A stretch of DNA of 64,000 bases from Sulfurospirillum diekertiae (GTDB taxonomy: Bacteria > Campylobacterota > Campylobacteria > Campylobacterales > Sulfurospirillaceae). Below are positions 51,665 through 60,745 of this stretch, piece after piece. Location: the NCBI RefSeq assembly GCF_002162315.1, contig NZ_CP021416.1, forward strand, positions 1,624,207 through 1,688,206, written 5' to 3'. The notes beneath the pieces were generated by a model, which made no database searches, was not told where the DNA came from, and saw nothing but the letters and a program-made list of their open reading frames with translations. The translations under genes and the position numbers were made by a program. The stretch's first letter is position 1. Each line of letters starts with the position of its first letter.

Positions 51665-52359
51665 AAAAAATTTTAATTACAACCTTATTTCTGTTTCAAG
51701 CCCTTGTCGCAGGGGAAGTTTACGCAACCTTTGATGTTGTCAGCGAAAAAAGCTCCGAACTTGGTCTTTCCATTTCAGGCGTTGTTGGCGCTTTACATGT
51801 AAACGTTGGAGACAAAGTCAAAAAAGGTGATTTGCTACTTGCGTTAAGCAATGCACAAGAAAAAAATGAGTATGAAGTTGCACGCAAAAATGCAGAACAT
51901 TCGGTTAAAATCTATGATCGTTATGCCAAAATCTCTGATGTCATCGACAAGGAGAAGATGGAAAACTACCTCTACGATAAAGATATTCAGCTTTTAAATG
52001 CTCAAAACAAAGAGATTATCTTCAAAAAAACAGAACTTCGCGCACCGTATGATTTAGTCGTTACAAAGAAAATGACAGAACTTGGCAATATCGTTCTAGG
52101 TTCACAAACCAAGCTTTTAACCGTTGAGAGCACTCACGATGTCAAGCTTGTGCTTAAAATGGATGAAAAATACTGGACTACGGTTAAAGTAGGGCAAAAA
52201 TTTGTCTATAAAGTCGATGGAAGCGATAAAAAATATGAAGGTGTGATCAGTAAAATCTACCCAACCATTTTGCCAAGTACACGTGAAATGCAAGCCGAAG
52301 TGAAAGCCGTCGATCTCATGCCAGGTCTTTTTGGCAACGGCATGATCAGTGTGGACTAA
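51661..52359 (+). CDS. RND periplasmic adaptor (membrane-fusion protein), short form
   Basis: 232 residues, short for this family (usually 350-400). A signal peptide (ILITTLFLFQALVAG) is followed by the first lipoyl half 'VVGALHVNVGDKVKKGDLLL', a short helical hairpin, the second lipoyl half 'TELRAPYDLVVTKKMTELGN' and a beta-barrel domain. The C-terminal membrane-proximal domain is mostly missing. The iterated palindrome (51791-51804) encodes ALHVN inside the conserved lipoyl motif. It links the TolC protein and the RND pump. Confidence 0.87.
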   Translation: MKKILITTLFLFQALVAGEVYATFDVVSEKSSELGLSISGVVGALHVNVGDKVKKGDLLLALSNAQEKNEYEVARKNAEHSVKIYDRYAKISDVIDKEKMENYLYDKDIQLLNAQNKEIIFKKTELRAPYDLVVTKKMTELGNIVLGSQTKLLTVESTHDVKLVLKMDEKYWTTVKVGQKFVYKVDGSDKKYEGVISKIYPTILPSTREMQAEVKAVDLMPGLFGNGMISVD

Positions 52360-52362
52360 CCG

Positions 52363-55300
52363 ATGTATCAAATAGCCATCAATCGTCCCATTACGACCCT
52401 AATGGGCGTTTTAGTATTTATTGTTTTTGGTTTGATGTCTTATAACACCATGCCAATCAATCTCTACCCCAATGTTGACTTTCCTGTCGTTACGGTTCAA
52501 ACAAACTACAATGGTGCTGATCCCTCCACCGTAGAGTCCAAAGTGACCGATAAGATCGAAGAAGCGGTTTCTGGCGTGGACGGCATTGATAAACTGATGT
52601 CAACCAGCTATGAAGGATTTAGTTCGGTGGTCATTCAATTTAAACTCAATAAAAATATTGATGTTGCAACCAATGATGTCCGCGATAAAATAGGCGCACT
52701 GAACCTTCCTGTTGAAGTGGATAAACCTGTGGTGAAAAAACTCGGCGCATCAGGAGGTGTGATTAAGCTTTTCGTCGCCAGTGATGGCAAAAATGACATC
52801 GCTTTGATGCGCCTTGCCGATGAAAAACTCAAACCTAAATTGCAACGCGTCAAAGGGGTGGGTGAAGTCAATATTATTGGTTTTCAAGAGCGTGAAATTC
52901 GCATTTTTATCGACCCATTTTTACTGAACAAATACAACCTCAGCGCCTCTGATCTTAGTGGCATCATCTCTAAACAAAACATCAAACAGGGTGCGGGGAA
53001 GATGATCGATCAAAAGCAAGAGATCGTCATCAAAGCCGAAGGCGATGCAGCCAATATTGATGAAATCAAAGACCTCCTCGTCAAACCAGGTGTGCGCCTT
53101 AAAGACGTTGCAACCGTCGTGGATGGGCTCAGTGACCCTAAGAGTTTTTCATCGTATAACGGTCAAAGAGGTGTTACGCTCGAAGTGAAAAAGATTGCCG
53201 GTGAAAATGTTCTGAACATCATCAAAGGTGTTAAAAAAATCTTGCCCGATATGCAACTGCTTGCAGGTAAAAACAACGAAATTAAAATCTTGCAAGACCA
53301 GTCTGAAAAGATTATGATTAACATTGACAATGTTCGCTTTGACCTTATTTTTGGTGCTTTTTTATCAATTGTTATCGTTTTTGCCTTTTTGCGTAATGTA
53401 ACGGCAACGATTGTTTCAGCCCTTGCTATTCCAACGTCGGTTATTGGTACGTTTGCGATAATGAATGCGCTTGGGTACGACCTTAACCGCCTCACACTCA
53501 TTGGTCTGACCCTTGCCATTGGTATTTTCATCGATGACGCGATTGTGGTTATCGAAAATATTATGAAAAAGATGGAAGAGGGCATGAGACCCTTTAAAGC
53601 CTCGTTTGAAGGAATTAAAGAAGTGGCATTCTCCATTTTGGCGATCTCTTCGGTTCTCTTAGCCGTCTTTGTTCCCGTTGCCTTCATGGACGGTATCGTA
53701 GGTATGTTCTTTAACTCCTTTGCGATGACAGTAGCTTCAGGTATTGTCATTTCGTATCTTGTGGCGGTTATGTTTGTTCCATCCATTGGAGCGCGTCTTC
53801 TCAGTGCCAAAGAGAGCAAGTTCTACTACGCAACCGAGCCCATTTTAAAAGCGGTTGATAGAGCGTATGTGAGCATTTTAAAGCCGCTGATTCGCTTTAA
53901 AACCATCACGGTCTTGGTGACTTTTGCCCTTTTGTTTGCCTCGTTGACCCTTAAAGTTGGTATGGATTTCCTACCAATGCAAGACAACAGTGAATTTCAA
54001 GTTACCATCAAAGGACCTGTGGGCATCAATCTTGAAACCATGAAACAAAAGGTCATTCCCGTTGATGAGATGCTAAAAGGTGATCCATCGATTGCTTATT
54101 CCATCATTTCAATCGGCTATGATTCCGCAAAAAGCCTTCATAAAGCACGTATTTACGTTAAGTTAAAACCCGTCAAAGAGCGAACGGTTTCCCAACTTAC
54201 CTTAATTCAACAATACCGTGAAAAGATGAAAGGGATGGAAGGATTGACTGTTTCTGTTGAAAAAGTGGATGATTTTGACACGGGTGATACAACAGCACCT
54301 TTGCAAGTGGTTATCACGGGGGATCAATTTGATACTTTAGATCAAACGTCTATGAAACTCATGGAGTTCTTAAAAGCAACGCCTGGTCTTGTGGATGTGG
54401 ATAGAGACTATGAGAGTGGTAAACCTGAGATGAAAATCACCATTCTTCGTGAAAATGCGCAAAGAGTAGGGGTGAGTGTTAAAGAGATCGCCGCCGTTTT
54501 AGGTTCAGCGTACTCTAGTGATAGTGCTATCTCCTACTACGAAGACAATGGTAAGCAATTTGACATTACGATCCGTTATAGAGATGATTTTAGAGCCTCT
54601 TTGGAAGATATGAAAAAACTGCAAGTCCGAAATGCCAATGGCGATTTTGTCGCACTGGAAGGTTTAATTGCCTTTGAAAACAATTTAGGAACAGCGTCCA
54701 TCAACCGTTTTGATCGTGAGCGAAAAATCCTAGTGACGGCTAACATCGTTGGCACATCCCTTGATAAAGTGGTCGTCCAAGTCAATGACAAAATGAAAGA
54801 AATTTTACCAGAAGGGTATCATTACCGTTTTACAGGTGACGTTGAAAATATGAACGACACCGCCAAAGCCTTTGGTGCAGCGGTTCTTTTGGCGGTTATT
54901 TTGATCTACTTGATTTTGGCCGCGCTTTATGAGTCACTGATTCAGCCTTTTATCATCATGATTTCGATGCCGCTTTCGCTAACGGGTATCATGGTGGCGC
55001 TTTATTTAAGCGGGTATACGTTCAGTCTGTTTGTTATGATCGGTATTATCTTACTCTTAGGAATGGTTGGAAAGAATGCCATTTTGGTCGTTGATTTTGC
55101 CAACCGTGCAGTCAAAGAGGGCAAAGAGATCGATGATGCACTGCTTGAAGCGGGTGAGAAGCGTTTAAGACCTATCTTAATGACCACCTTTGCGATGATA
55201 GGTGCAATGATGCCTCTTGCCTTTGGTAGTGGAGCAGGGCACGAAGCGAATGCTCCAATGGCACTTGCGATCATTGGCGGACTTTTAAGCTCGACTGTTT

Positions 55301-55389
55301 TAACCTTATTGGTTGTTCCTGCCATCTATAAATTTATGTACCCAATGGATCGATGGTTACGTAAATGGTATGAAAAAGGTACGATTTAA
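52363..55389 (+). CDS. RND-family efflux transporter
   Basis: 1008 residues, a full-length inner-membrane proton-driven pump of the HAE type with 12 membrane helices and two large periplasmic loops. The N-terminus 'INRPITTLMGVLVFIVFGLM' is standard. The proton relay is intact: adjacent aspartates in helix 4 (FIDDAIVVIENI) and the lysine in helix 10 (GMVGKNAILVVDFANRAV). The absence of heavy-metal signatures favours organic substrates, drugs or detergents. It is the last gene of the operon and is followed by a strong terminator. Confidence 0.94.
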   Translation: MYQIAINRPITTLMGVLVFIVFGLMSYNTMPINLYPNVDFPVVTVQTNYNGADPSTVESKVTDKIEEAVSGVDGIDKLMSTSYEGFSSVVIQFKLNKNIDVATNDVRDKIGALNLPVEVDKPVVKKLGASGGVIKLFVASDGKNDIALMRLADEKLKPKLQRVKGVGEVNIIGFQEREIRIFIDPFLLNKYNLSASDLSGIISKQNIKQGAGKMIDQKQEIVIKAEGDAANIDEIKDLLVKPGVRLKDVATVVDGLSDPKSFSSYNGQRGVTLEVKKIAGENVLNIIKGVKKILPDMQLLAGKNNEIKILQDQSEKIMINIDNVRFDLIFGAFLSIVIVFAFLRNVTATIVSALAIPTSVIGTFAIMNALGYDLNRLTLIGLTLAIGIFIDDAIVVIENIMKKMEEGMRPFKASFEGIKEVAFSILAISSVLLAVFVPVAFMDGIVGMFFNSFAMTVASGIVISYLVAVMFVPSIGARLLSAKESKFYYATEPILKAVDRAYVSILKPLIRFKTITVLVTFALLFASLTLKVGMDFLPMQDNSEFQVTIKGPVGINLETMKQKVIPVDEMLKGDPSIAYSIISIGYDSAKSLHKARIYVKLKPVKERTVSQLTLIQQYREKMKGMEGLTVSVEKVDDFDTGDTTAPLQVVITGDQFDTLDQTSMKLMEFLKATPGLVDVDRDYESGKPEMKITILRENAQRVGVSVKEIAAVLGSAYSSDSAISYYEDNGKQFDITIRYRDDFRASLEDMKKLQVRNANGDFVALEGLIAFENNLGTASINRFDRERKILVTANIVGTSLDKVVVQVNDKMKEILPEGYHYRFTGDVENMNDTAKAFGAAVLLAVILIYLILAALYESLIQPFIIMISMPLSLTGIMVALYLSGYTFSLFVMIGIILLLGMVGKNAILVVDFANRAVKEGKEIDDALLEAGEKRLRPILMTTFAMIGAMMPLAFGSGAGHEANAPMALAIIGGLLSSTVLTLLVVPAIYKFMYPMDRWLRKWYEKGTI

Positions 55390-55401
55390 TCTTTACATGT
55401 A

Positions 55402-55430
55402 AAGAGGCTGTAATACCCATACAGCCTCTT
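55402..55430 (+). terminator. Rho-independent terminator of the efflux operon
   Basis: AAGAGGCTGTA (55402-55412) and TACAGCCTCTT (55420-55430) form a perfect 11-bp stem with a 7-base loop, followed by AATTTT. The iterated palindrome CTTTACATGTAAAG (55391-55404) abuts and overlaps its left arm. Confidence 0.88.
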
Positions 55431-55503
55431 AATTTTCCTCAACGCTCCACACATTTCTCAAAATCGGCACACTATTTGCTTTTTAGTAACTTGGATTAAG
55501 GTT

Positions 55504-55587
55504 CTCCTCTATGGAGCTGATATAAGAGCAACGCTCTTCAAAACGTGATGACGCTTGATGCTTTCACGTTAAAGTCCGTTTTTCGGA
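55504..55587 (+). ncRNA. Structured 5' leader of the outer-membrane protein gene
   Basis: Four successive small hairpins can be drawn: CTCC/GGAG (55504-55516), AAGAGC/GCTCTT (55524-55538), AACGTGA/TCACGTT (55542-55570) and TCCG/CGGA (55575-55587). They end 27 bases before the start codon. No known riboswitch consensus is recognised. It may stabilise the mRNA or regulate translation. Confidence 0.4.
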
Positions 55588-55614
55588 TAGGTAAATGCTT
55601 TAAGGACACGTGTG

Positions 55615-56097
55615 ATGAAAAAAATGGTATGTCTCATTTCAGTAGCAGCAGTGCTTGGAATGAATGCTTACGCAAGAGATTATGTTGAAGATGTTCATGG
55701 TGGCATCTCCCATGCAAGTATCGATGGAGAGCACAAGGCTGCTTACGATATCGGTTATGGCATTACAAAAACATTAGACAATAAAGTGCTTTTTGGTGTT
55801 GCTTTTAATGGCGAATATGCCAATCTAAGTGATGGCTCAATGTATGGCGCTGGTACAGATTTTAAACTCGGTTACAATGTCTGGGAAAAACTGAACGCTT
55901 ATGGTATCGTTGGTGCAAAACTTCAGTCTGTTGATGGTAACGCTGGCTATGGTTTAGGTTACGGGTTAGGGGTTGATTATCCTATTACAAGGGCTATTTC
56001 TGCGGCAGTGGAGTATAAAAGCTATAACATGAATGCAAGCAATATTCCTGATTATGACTACAAAACATTAGGGCTTAATCTCAAATACGCGTTCTAA
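55615..56097 (+). CDS. Small outer-membrane beta-barrel protein
   Basis: 160 residues from the ATG at 55615, after AAGGACACGTGTG. A signal peptide (MVCLISVAAVLGMNAYA) is followed by alternating strands that end in aromatic residues: 'TLDNKVLFGVAFNGEYANLS', 'GTDFKLGYNVWEKLNAYGIV' and a C-terminal 'TLGLNLKYAF' with terminal phenylalanine, the outer-membrane insertion signal. It looks like an OmpA/OmpW-type eight-strand barrel without a peptidoglycan domain. Function unknown. Confidence 0.8.
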   Translation: MKKMVCLISVAAVLGMNAYARDYVEDVHGGISHASIDGEHKAAYDIGYGITKTLDNKVLFGVAFNGEYANLSDGSMYGAGTDFKLGYNVWEKLNAYGIVGAKLQSVDGNAGYGLGYGLGVDYPITRAISAAVEYKSYNMNASNIPDYDYKTLGLNLKYAF

Positions 56098-56130
56098 AAT
56101 ACTTTGCAGGGAAACAATCCCTGCACATTG

Positions 56131-56343
56131 TTACTTATTTCTTTTTCGATCTTTTTTAGCTTGTTTGGCTTTAGCTTTGGCTTGCGCTTTACGAGCATCA
56201 CTCATTTTTGCTTTATCAGAGTTCACCTCACCCACATTTGTTTGTTTTCCAATATAGGGAACCGTATGTTTTTGCTGTGTTGAAAGTGCTGCTAGTTTAT
56301 AACCTTTTTCCATTTTAACGCTATTGTTAAGTAATCCGCCCAT
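56131..56343 (-). CDS. Small basic protein of unknown function
   Basis: 70 residues with a good ribosome-binding site (AAGAAGGACATAAC before the ATG). The last 25 residues are an Ala/Lys/Arg-rich helix (KAQAKAKAKQAKKDRKRNK), which could bind nucleic acid or be disordered. No family recognised. Convergent with the barrel-protein gene. Confidence 0.6.
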   Translation of the reverse strand: MGGLLNNSVKMEKGYKLAALSTQQKHTVPYIGKQTNVGEVNSDKAKMSDARKAQAKAKAKQAKKDRKRNK

Positions 56344-56451
56344 GTTATGTCCTTCTTGCGATATTAAATGTCATTGGAGAAAAATCGTTGAGAGTTTTGT
56401 AACGATATGTAGAGTTATTATACTTTATCCTTGCTTCAACCCATGTAAAAA

Positions 56452-56528
56452 TCTTTACATGTAAAGATAATTTGCTTTTCTTTCAGACTAATTGATTAAA
56501 ATAGCGCGTAATGTTTTTACATGTAAAA
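56452..56528. repeat. Pair of iterated palindromes, cores 62 bp apart
   Basis: CTTTACATGTAAAG at 56453-56466 and TTTACATGTAAA at 56516-56527 flank the presumed promoter of the next gene. The second touches its ribosome-binding site (AAAAGG). The core starts are 62 bp apart, about six helical turns. Confidence 0.9.
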
Positions 56529-56536
56529 GGAAAAAT

Positions 56537-56851
56537 ATGGTAGAGCAAAACCTCATAACCGCCCAACAATACGCTATCAAGCATAAAATGAGTACCTTTG
56601 CTGTTCTCAAACTCATCAATGCCAAAACACTCAAAACGATCAAAAAAAGTGTTCATAACGAAGAGATAGAGTTTATCATCGATGAAACACTCCCAAGTAA
56701 CACTACCATTCAAAATGAGGCAACAACTAAGCCAGACAAAAATGAAACAATAGACTATGAGGTCGAATTTCATAAACTTTTGAGCAAATACATCGAACTA
56801 CAAGAAAAATACACCCGACTGATTGAGGAAAAAAGCCATGCGACGAAATGA
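56537..56851 (+). CDS. Hypothetical coiled-coil protein
   Basis: 104 residues from the ATG at 56537, after AAAAGGAAAAAT. The first half ('LITAQQYAIKHKMSTFAVLK') resembles a short helix-turn-helix-like region; the C-terminus (about 75-104) is a charged coiled coil. Its stop overlaps the start of the flavin-binding protein gene by 14 bases, so the two are co-expressed. No family recognised. Confidence 0.6.
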   Translation: MVEQNLITAQQYAIKHKMSTFAVLKLINAKTLKTIKKSVHNEEIEFIIDETLPSNTTIQNEATTKPDKNETIDYEVEFHKLLSKYIELQEKYTRLIEEKSHATK

Positions 56852-57437
56852 ATTTGAAATCACCGATAAAGAGATAATTCATACTTTACTGAGTGAATGT
56901 GAATACGGAACCCTCTCACTGATTGACAATAATGTTCCATACGGAATACCGCTTAATTTTGTTTGGTGGGAAGAGGGTATAGCATTTCATGGAGCAAAAG
57001 AGGGTAAAAAGATAGAACTGATTGCGCAAAATCCCAATGCTTCATTGAGTATTGTGAAACCCTATTCGTTACTTCCATCATACTTTAGTGAAACAACTTC
57101 GGCATGTCCAGCATCGCAGCTTTATGCGAGCATCATCATGCAAGGAGTCATCACGATCATTGAAAGTAATGAACACAAAGCCAGTGCACTAAACGCTTTA
57201 ATGGAAAAGCTCCAACCTGAAAAAAGGTATGAAACCATTACTGCTGAAAATCCTATGTACAAAAAGCGCATTGAAGAGATCATGATCTTAAAACTTATAC
57301 CAAAGAGTATTTCATGTAAATTAAAAATGGGACAAAACCTTCCTCCTGAGCGAAAGAAACTTTTGTTAAAACACTTGGAAGAGCGTGGCACACCCCTAGA
57401 TCTTTTAAGTGCAAATGCCATACGTCAGTTAAGTTAA
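56838..57437 (+). CDS. Pyridoxamine 5'-phosphate oxidase-like flavin-binding protein (paralogue)
   Basis: 199 residues from the ATG at 56838, a paralogue of the protein at 956-1501: 'ECEYGTLSLIDNNVPYGIPL' and 'GIAFHGAKEGKKIELIAQNP' match its FMN-binding regions. 'LYASIIMQGVITIIESNEHK' is the central strand block. It carries a longer C-terminal extension of about 30 residues. Substrate unknown. It is coupled to the coiled-coil gene upstream. Confidence 0.75.
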   Translation: MRRNEFEITDKEIIHTLLSECEYGTLSLIDNNVPYGIPLNFVWWEEGIAFHGAKEGKKIELIAQNPNASLSIVKPYSLLPSYFSETTSACPASQLYASIIMQGVITIIESNEHKASALNALMEKLQPEKRYETITAENPMYKKRIEEIMILKLIPKSISCKLKMGQNLPPERKKLLLKHLEERGTPLDLLSANAIRQLS

Positions 57438-57440
57438 AAG

Positions 57441-57478
57441 CTTTACATGTAAAGAAAGAGGGCATTTTACAATGCCCT
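57441..57478. terminator. Bidirectional terminator with iterated palindrome
   Basis: AGGGCATT-TTAC-AATGCCCT (57459-57478) is a perfect 8-bp stem between two convergent genes, with the palindrome CTTTACATGTAAAG (57441-57454) immediately to its left. Confidence 0.78.
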
Positions 57479-57492
57479 TAGAATGGAGTCGT

Positions 57493-59508
57493 TTAGTGAT
57501 TTAAAATATCGAGTGTTTTTTCATAAACACCCAGTTTGCTAAGCTCATTATTGAGCTCTTCAGTCAATTTGGATTGAGACTTTAATTCACCAGAGATGAG
57601 CTGACTCTTCTCGGCCAAATTTTCCATATCTGAAGAGAGAGCATTGCTTTTGGAAGAAACGGCTAAAAGCCCACTGCTCACATTACCCATTGTTTTGCTA
57701 ATACTCTCTACCGCCTGAATGATCGTACTTACCGATACATTGGTCTCTGAGAGGCTTTTTTGGGTACGTTCTGCCAATTTGCGCACTTCATCTGCGACAA
57801 CAGCAAAACCGCGTCCATGTTCTCCTGCCCGTGCCGCTTCTATGGCTGCATTAAGGGCTAAAAGATTGGTTTGGTCTGCAATGTCTGCAATAACGCTTAA
57901 GACAACGCGAATATCGCGGACATTATTCGTAAGATTATCAACCTCAATAGAAAGACTTGCATTGTCCGAGCTTCCTTGCTCCATACTGGAGGAGAAGAGG
58001 TTAAATTCACCTTTGACCTGCCCCAGTTGTGATTCTATCGCATCAATGGCCGTTACAGCATCTTGCAATGTACTACCAATCGTTCGAAGTAACGGCATAC
58101 TTTGTTTCATCTGCTCAAGCATTGCTTTGTTAAGGTTATTGATGATCGTTTGGCGATTGATTTTTCGTAGTAAAAAATAACTTTTAAATCCTGCGTATTT
58201 TTGAACAAAATTATCAATGTAGTCATCTTCAAAATTACCTCCATCAACCTGATAGAAAAAGATTGCGGTTAATGTTTGGTTGATATTGACACCAAGGAGC
58301 TCACCAAAGGTTGAAAAACCTACGACAGGAATCTCTTTAAATGTGTCCAATCGATTGAGTACCTCGGCATTACAGAGACGTCTTAGAATACAATCATTAA
58401 AGATCGCACCAATGGCTTTGGGTTTATTGCGGCTAAAATCAGCAAAATCATGGCTTGTTGTCTGCACAAAGTCAGTTTTTTCTAGTAAAACAAGCTCTTC
58501 ACCCGCTTCAATATCACAATAAAAATGAATCGTATCGTTTGCGATATCAATAGAAGCAATGGAGCGAATATAAATCTCTCCATCAATGGCAATACCAAAT
58601 GTATAATTTGCAAGTTTAAAGTTGAGTTCATTTGCAGAGCAATGGAAATGGCTGGTTAACGCTTCTATAACACTGACATTTACATTGGTTTTACGATCCA
58701 AAAATGCTGTAACCGTACGGGTAATTGGATTTGCCGCCAAAACAGTAAATACCGTGGCCGTTGGTCTAAAATTTTGACTTTTAAAGACACCAAAACGGTA
58801 TTTTGGAGCAAGCTTTATAAACGTAATAACCGCATGATGGCGAAGTGTACGAGTTCCATCATAAATATAAGTGTTTTGAAAATCTAATTTACCACCAGCA
58901 CTACCTCCTATCAGCAAACAGGGGAATTTCCCTATATGATAGACCGCTTCCATAAAAAAGCTCTCACTCGCGCTCAATCCGTCAATAAGTGTATATCCAA
59001 GGGTATCATCTGAGCGCATTTTAAAAGGAACACGCACTTTTTTAACCTCTTCAGCAATCAAAGCGGAACGTTCAGCCGCTGTTTTTTTACTGGTTGCCAT
59101 ATCTTCGCTTTTGAGCGGAATTGAAGCCACATAAATATCGCTCACCATATCAGGAGAAAAGAGCATCAAAACAATATTATCGCCTTCGCCAGCATTGGCA
59201 GAAGAATAAAGGGAAGGAAGGGGATTAGAGCGATCCAAACTGCATAATTCACCTGCAGTCGTTGAAAGAATTAATGTTGTATCGTTAGGAAGCAGCTGTT
59301 TAATTTTTGAAGAGATAGCACTAAAATCAAGAGCAGGGGAAACAAACCCTAAAACAATTTTTGGATTAAAAGGAAGCTTTTCAAGAGCGGTTGTCATCGT
59401 TTTTTCTTGAAGCGTTAAAGTTAAAATAGCTTGATTGGGTAGTCCACTTGATGATGAACTGCTAGATTGATGCGATGATTCGGTTGATGAGCGAAAGAAA
59501 CTTAACAT
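57493..59508 (-). CDS. Soluble chemoreceptor with FIST sensor domain
   Basis: 671 residues. The N-terminal 400 residues form a FIST N and C sensor ('[20 protein letters not shown]', '[20 protein letters not shown]', '[20 protein letters not shown]'); the C-terminus is an MCP signalling domain with the hairpin tip '[20 protein letters not shown]'. No membrane helix is present, so it should act in the cytoplasm, feeding the chemotaxis kinase CheA. FIST domains are thought to sense small ligands such as amino acids. The signalling tip is nearly identical to that of the membrane chemoreceptor at 11601. Confidence 0.9.
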   Translation of the reverse strand: MLSFFRSSTESSHQSSSSSSSGLPNQAILTLTLQEKTMTTALEKLPFNPKIVLGFVSPALDFSAISSKIKQLLPNDTTLILSTTAGELCSLDRSNPLPSLYSSANAGEGDNIVLMLFSPDMVSDIYVASIPLKSEDMATSKKTAAERSALIAEEVKKVRVPFKMRSDDTLGYTLIDGLSASESFFMEAVYHIGKFPCLLIGGSAGGKLDFQNTYIYDGTRTLRHHAVITFIKLAPKYRFGVFKSQNFRPTATVFTVLAANPITRTVTAFLDRKTNVNVSVIEALTSHFHCSANELNFKLANYTFGIAIDGEIYIRSIASIDIANDTIHFYCDIEAGEELVLLEKTDFVQTTSHDFADFSRNKPKAIGAIFNDCILRRLCNAEVLNRLDTFKEIPVVGFSTFGELLGVNINQTLTAIFFYQVDGGNFEDDYIDNFVQKYAGFKSYFLLRKINRQTIINNLNKAMLEQMKQSMPLLRTIGSTLQDAVTAIDAIESQLGQVKGEFNLFSSSMEQGSSDNASLSIEVDNLTNNVRDIRVVLSVIADIADQTNLLALNAAIEAARAGEHGRGFAVVADEVRKLAERTQKSLSETNVSVSTIIQAVESISKTMGNVSSGLLAVSSKSNALSSDMENLAEKSQLISGELKSQSKLTEELNNELSKLGVYEKTLDILNH

Positions 59509-59955
59509 GAGATACTTTCCTTAAAATAAATTTTTTGTTATTTCTAATTATGAATTAAATACTTGCTTAATTGGCATCATTCATTCATCAAAGTGCTATA
59601 CCAGTAAAGCCAAAAAAACACTTGACAAAAAACCAATTTCTGCATCTTTGTTCATGCTAACGCACAAAAAATAAAGGTGTACTTAAAAAGCCTTTGAATG
59701 AAGCCTCCTTGTATGGGAGCCGAAAATATGGTAACTTCTTTTATTTATTAATTATTGAAAACTTAAATTTTCATAGTTAATTATCAAATTCTAATATAAC
59801 AAATATTACATTAAGTTCGTAGCATGAAAATAGCTTCTATGGAGTTAAAAAATAAAAACTCCCCTTATATAAGAGGTTTTGAGCTTTTACTGATAAATGA
59901 AGATAAGGCAATATTGAGAGATTTTGAAACAATAAATATACTATTATGCACAACA
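59509..59955. other. Long intergenic region, possible small RNA
   Basis: About 450 bases without a convincing gene. At 59650-59735 the plus strand can fold (AAAGG pairing with CCTTT, then CTCC with GGAG) and ends CCGAAAATATGG. A perfect terminator stands at its right end on the plus strand. The part near 59509 must also hold the promoter of the FIST receptor gene. A 66-codon frame from 59824 has no ribosome-binding site and runs through the terminator. Confidence 0.3.
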
Positions 59956-60009
59956 GCAGAAATATTCTCGCATAACAAAAGTAAGCAATATTTCTGCCAT
60001 TGTTTTTTT
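59956..60009 (+). terminator. Orphan rho-independent terminator on the plus strand
   Basis: GCAGAAATATT (59956-59966) and AATATTTCTGC (59987-59997) form a perfect 11-bp stem, followed after five bases by seven T residues (60003-60009). No plus-strand gene ends before it. It might also serve the rubrerythrin gene in the other direction, but the T run is on the plus side. Confidence 0.75.
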
Positions 60010-60012
60010 AAC

Positions 60013-60663
60013 TTAGATGCCTAAAGATTGTCTTTTAAAGTACTCTTTACCCGCTTTACATAATGGACATGCATTGGGTGCCTTTTTGCCTCTATGAATA
60101 TGTCCACATACTTCACAGACCCAAATTTCTTCTTCTGCATCTGCAAAGAAACCATCTTCTTTCATTGCATCTTGAAGAGCTTTGTATTCACGTTCATGTT
60201 CAACTTCTACTTTACCAATGGCATTAAAAAGACGTGCAAGCTCTTTATGACCCTCTTCTTCTGCAATTTTTGCAAAACCTGGGTACATTGTTGTATGCTC
60301 ATAATTTTCACCCGCCATCGCTACATCAAGATTTTTGAGTGTAATTTCAGTCTCAGCACCATCTACAAGCTTATGATAAGCTTTAAACTCTGCACGTGCA
60401 TGCCATTTTTCATTCTCAGCCGCTTCTCTAAAGTGACGTGAAACTGCATGCCAACCCTCTTCTAATGCAATGTCAGCAAATAAGTCATATTTGTTACGAG
60501 CTTGTGATTCGCCTGCAAATGCTTTCATCAGATTTACCGCTGTGAGGTCTTTGGTGATGCACTCCATCTCTTGACCACAACAGGTAAGTTTTCCGCCACC
60601 TACATTTTGAACTTCAACTTCGTTACCACATTTACTACATTTATATGTCTCATACTGTTTCAT
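60013..60663 (-). CDS. Desulforubrerythrin
   Basis: 216 residues that combine three metal domains: an N-terminal desulforedoxin-like site ([10 protein letters not shown] and KLTCCGQE), a rubrerythrin di-iron four-helix bundle (about 45-175; '[20 protein letters not shown]', '[20 protein letters not shown]', '[18 protein letters not shown]') and a C-terminal rubredoxin ([19 protein letters not shown]). It reduces hydrogen peroxide in the cytoplasm. The same domain order is known from Campylobacter jejuni Rrc. Confidence 0.93.
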   Translation of the reverse strand: MKQYETYKCSKCGNEVEVQNVGGGKLTCCGQEMECITKDLTAVNLMKAFAGESQARNKYDLFADIALEEGWHAVSRHFREAAENEKWHARAEFKAYHKLVDGAETEITLKNLDVAMAGENYEHTTMYPGFAKIAEEEGHKELARLFNAIGKVEVEHEREYKALQDAMKEDGFFADAEEEIWVCEVCGHIHRGKKAPNACPLCKAGKEYFKRQSLGI

Positions 60664-60710
60664 TCATACTCCTTTAAATTTGTGCTGAAATTCTAATACA
60701 CCCTTACTTA

Positions 60711-60730
60711 AATTGTAATTAATTGTAATT
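60711..60730. promoter_or_regulatory. Tandem AATTGTAATT repeat upstream of desulforubrerythrin
   Basis: AATTGTAATT occurs twice in direct succession (60711-60720 and 60721-60730), about 50 bp upstream of the start codon. It could be a binding site for a peroxide or iron regulator (PerR/Fur type). The match to a known box is not exact. Confidence 0.35.
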
Positions 60731-60745
60731 AATAATTTTTATTAT

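Noticed and set aside
53163..53819. A 218-codon open frame antisense to the RND pump
   Set aside because: It is a shadow of the conserved pump gene; the composition is Lys/Ile/Thr-rich with no domain pattern.
59650..59735. A class I c-di-GMP riboswitch
   Set aside because: Only short pieces of the consensus can be seen, the second long stem is missing, and no suitable gene follows on the plus strand.
59824..60024. A 66-codon open frame before the rubrerythrin gene
   Set aside because: It has no ribosome-binding site, runs through a strong terminator, and overlaps the end of the opposite gene.
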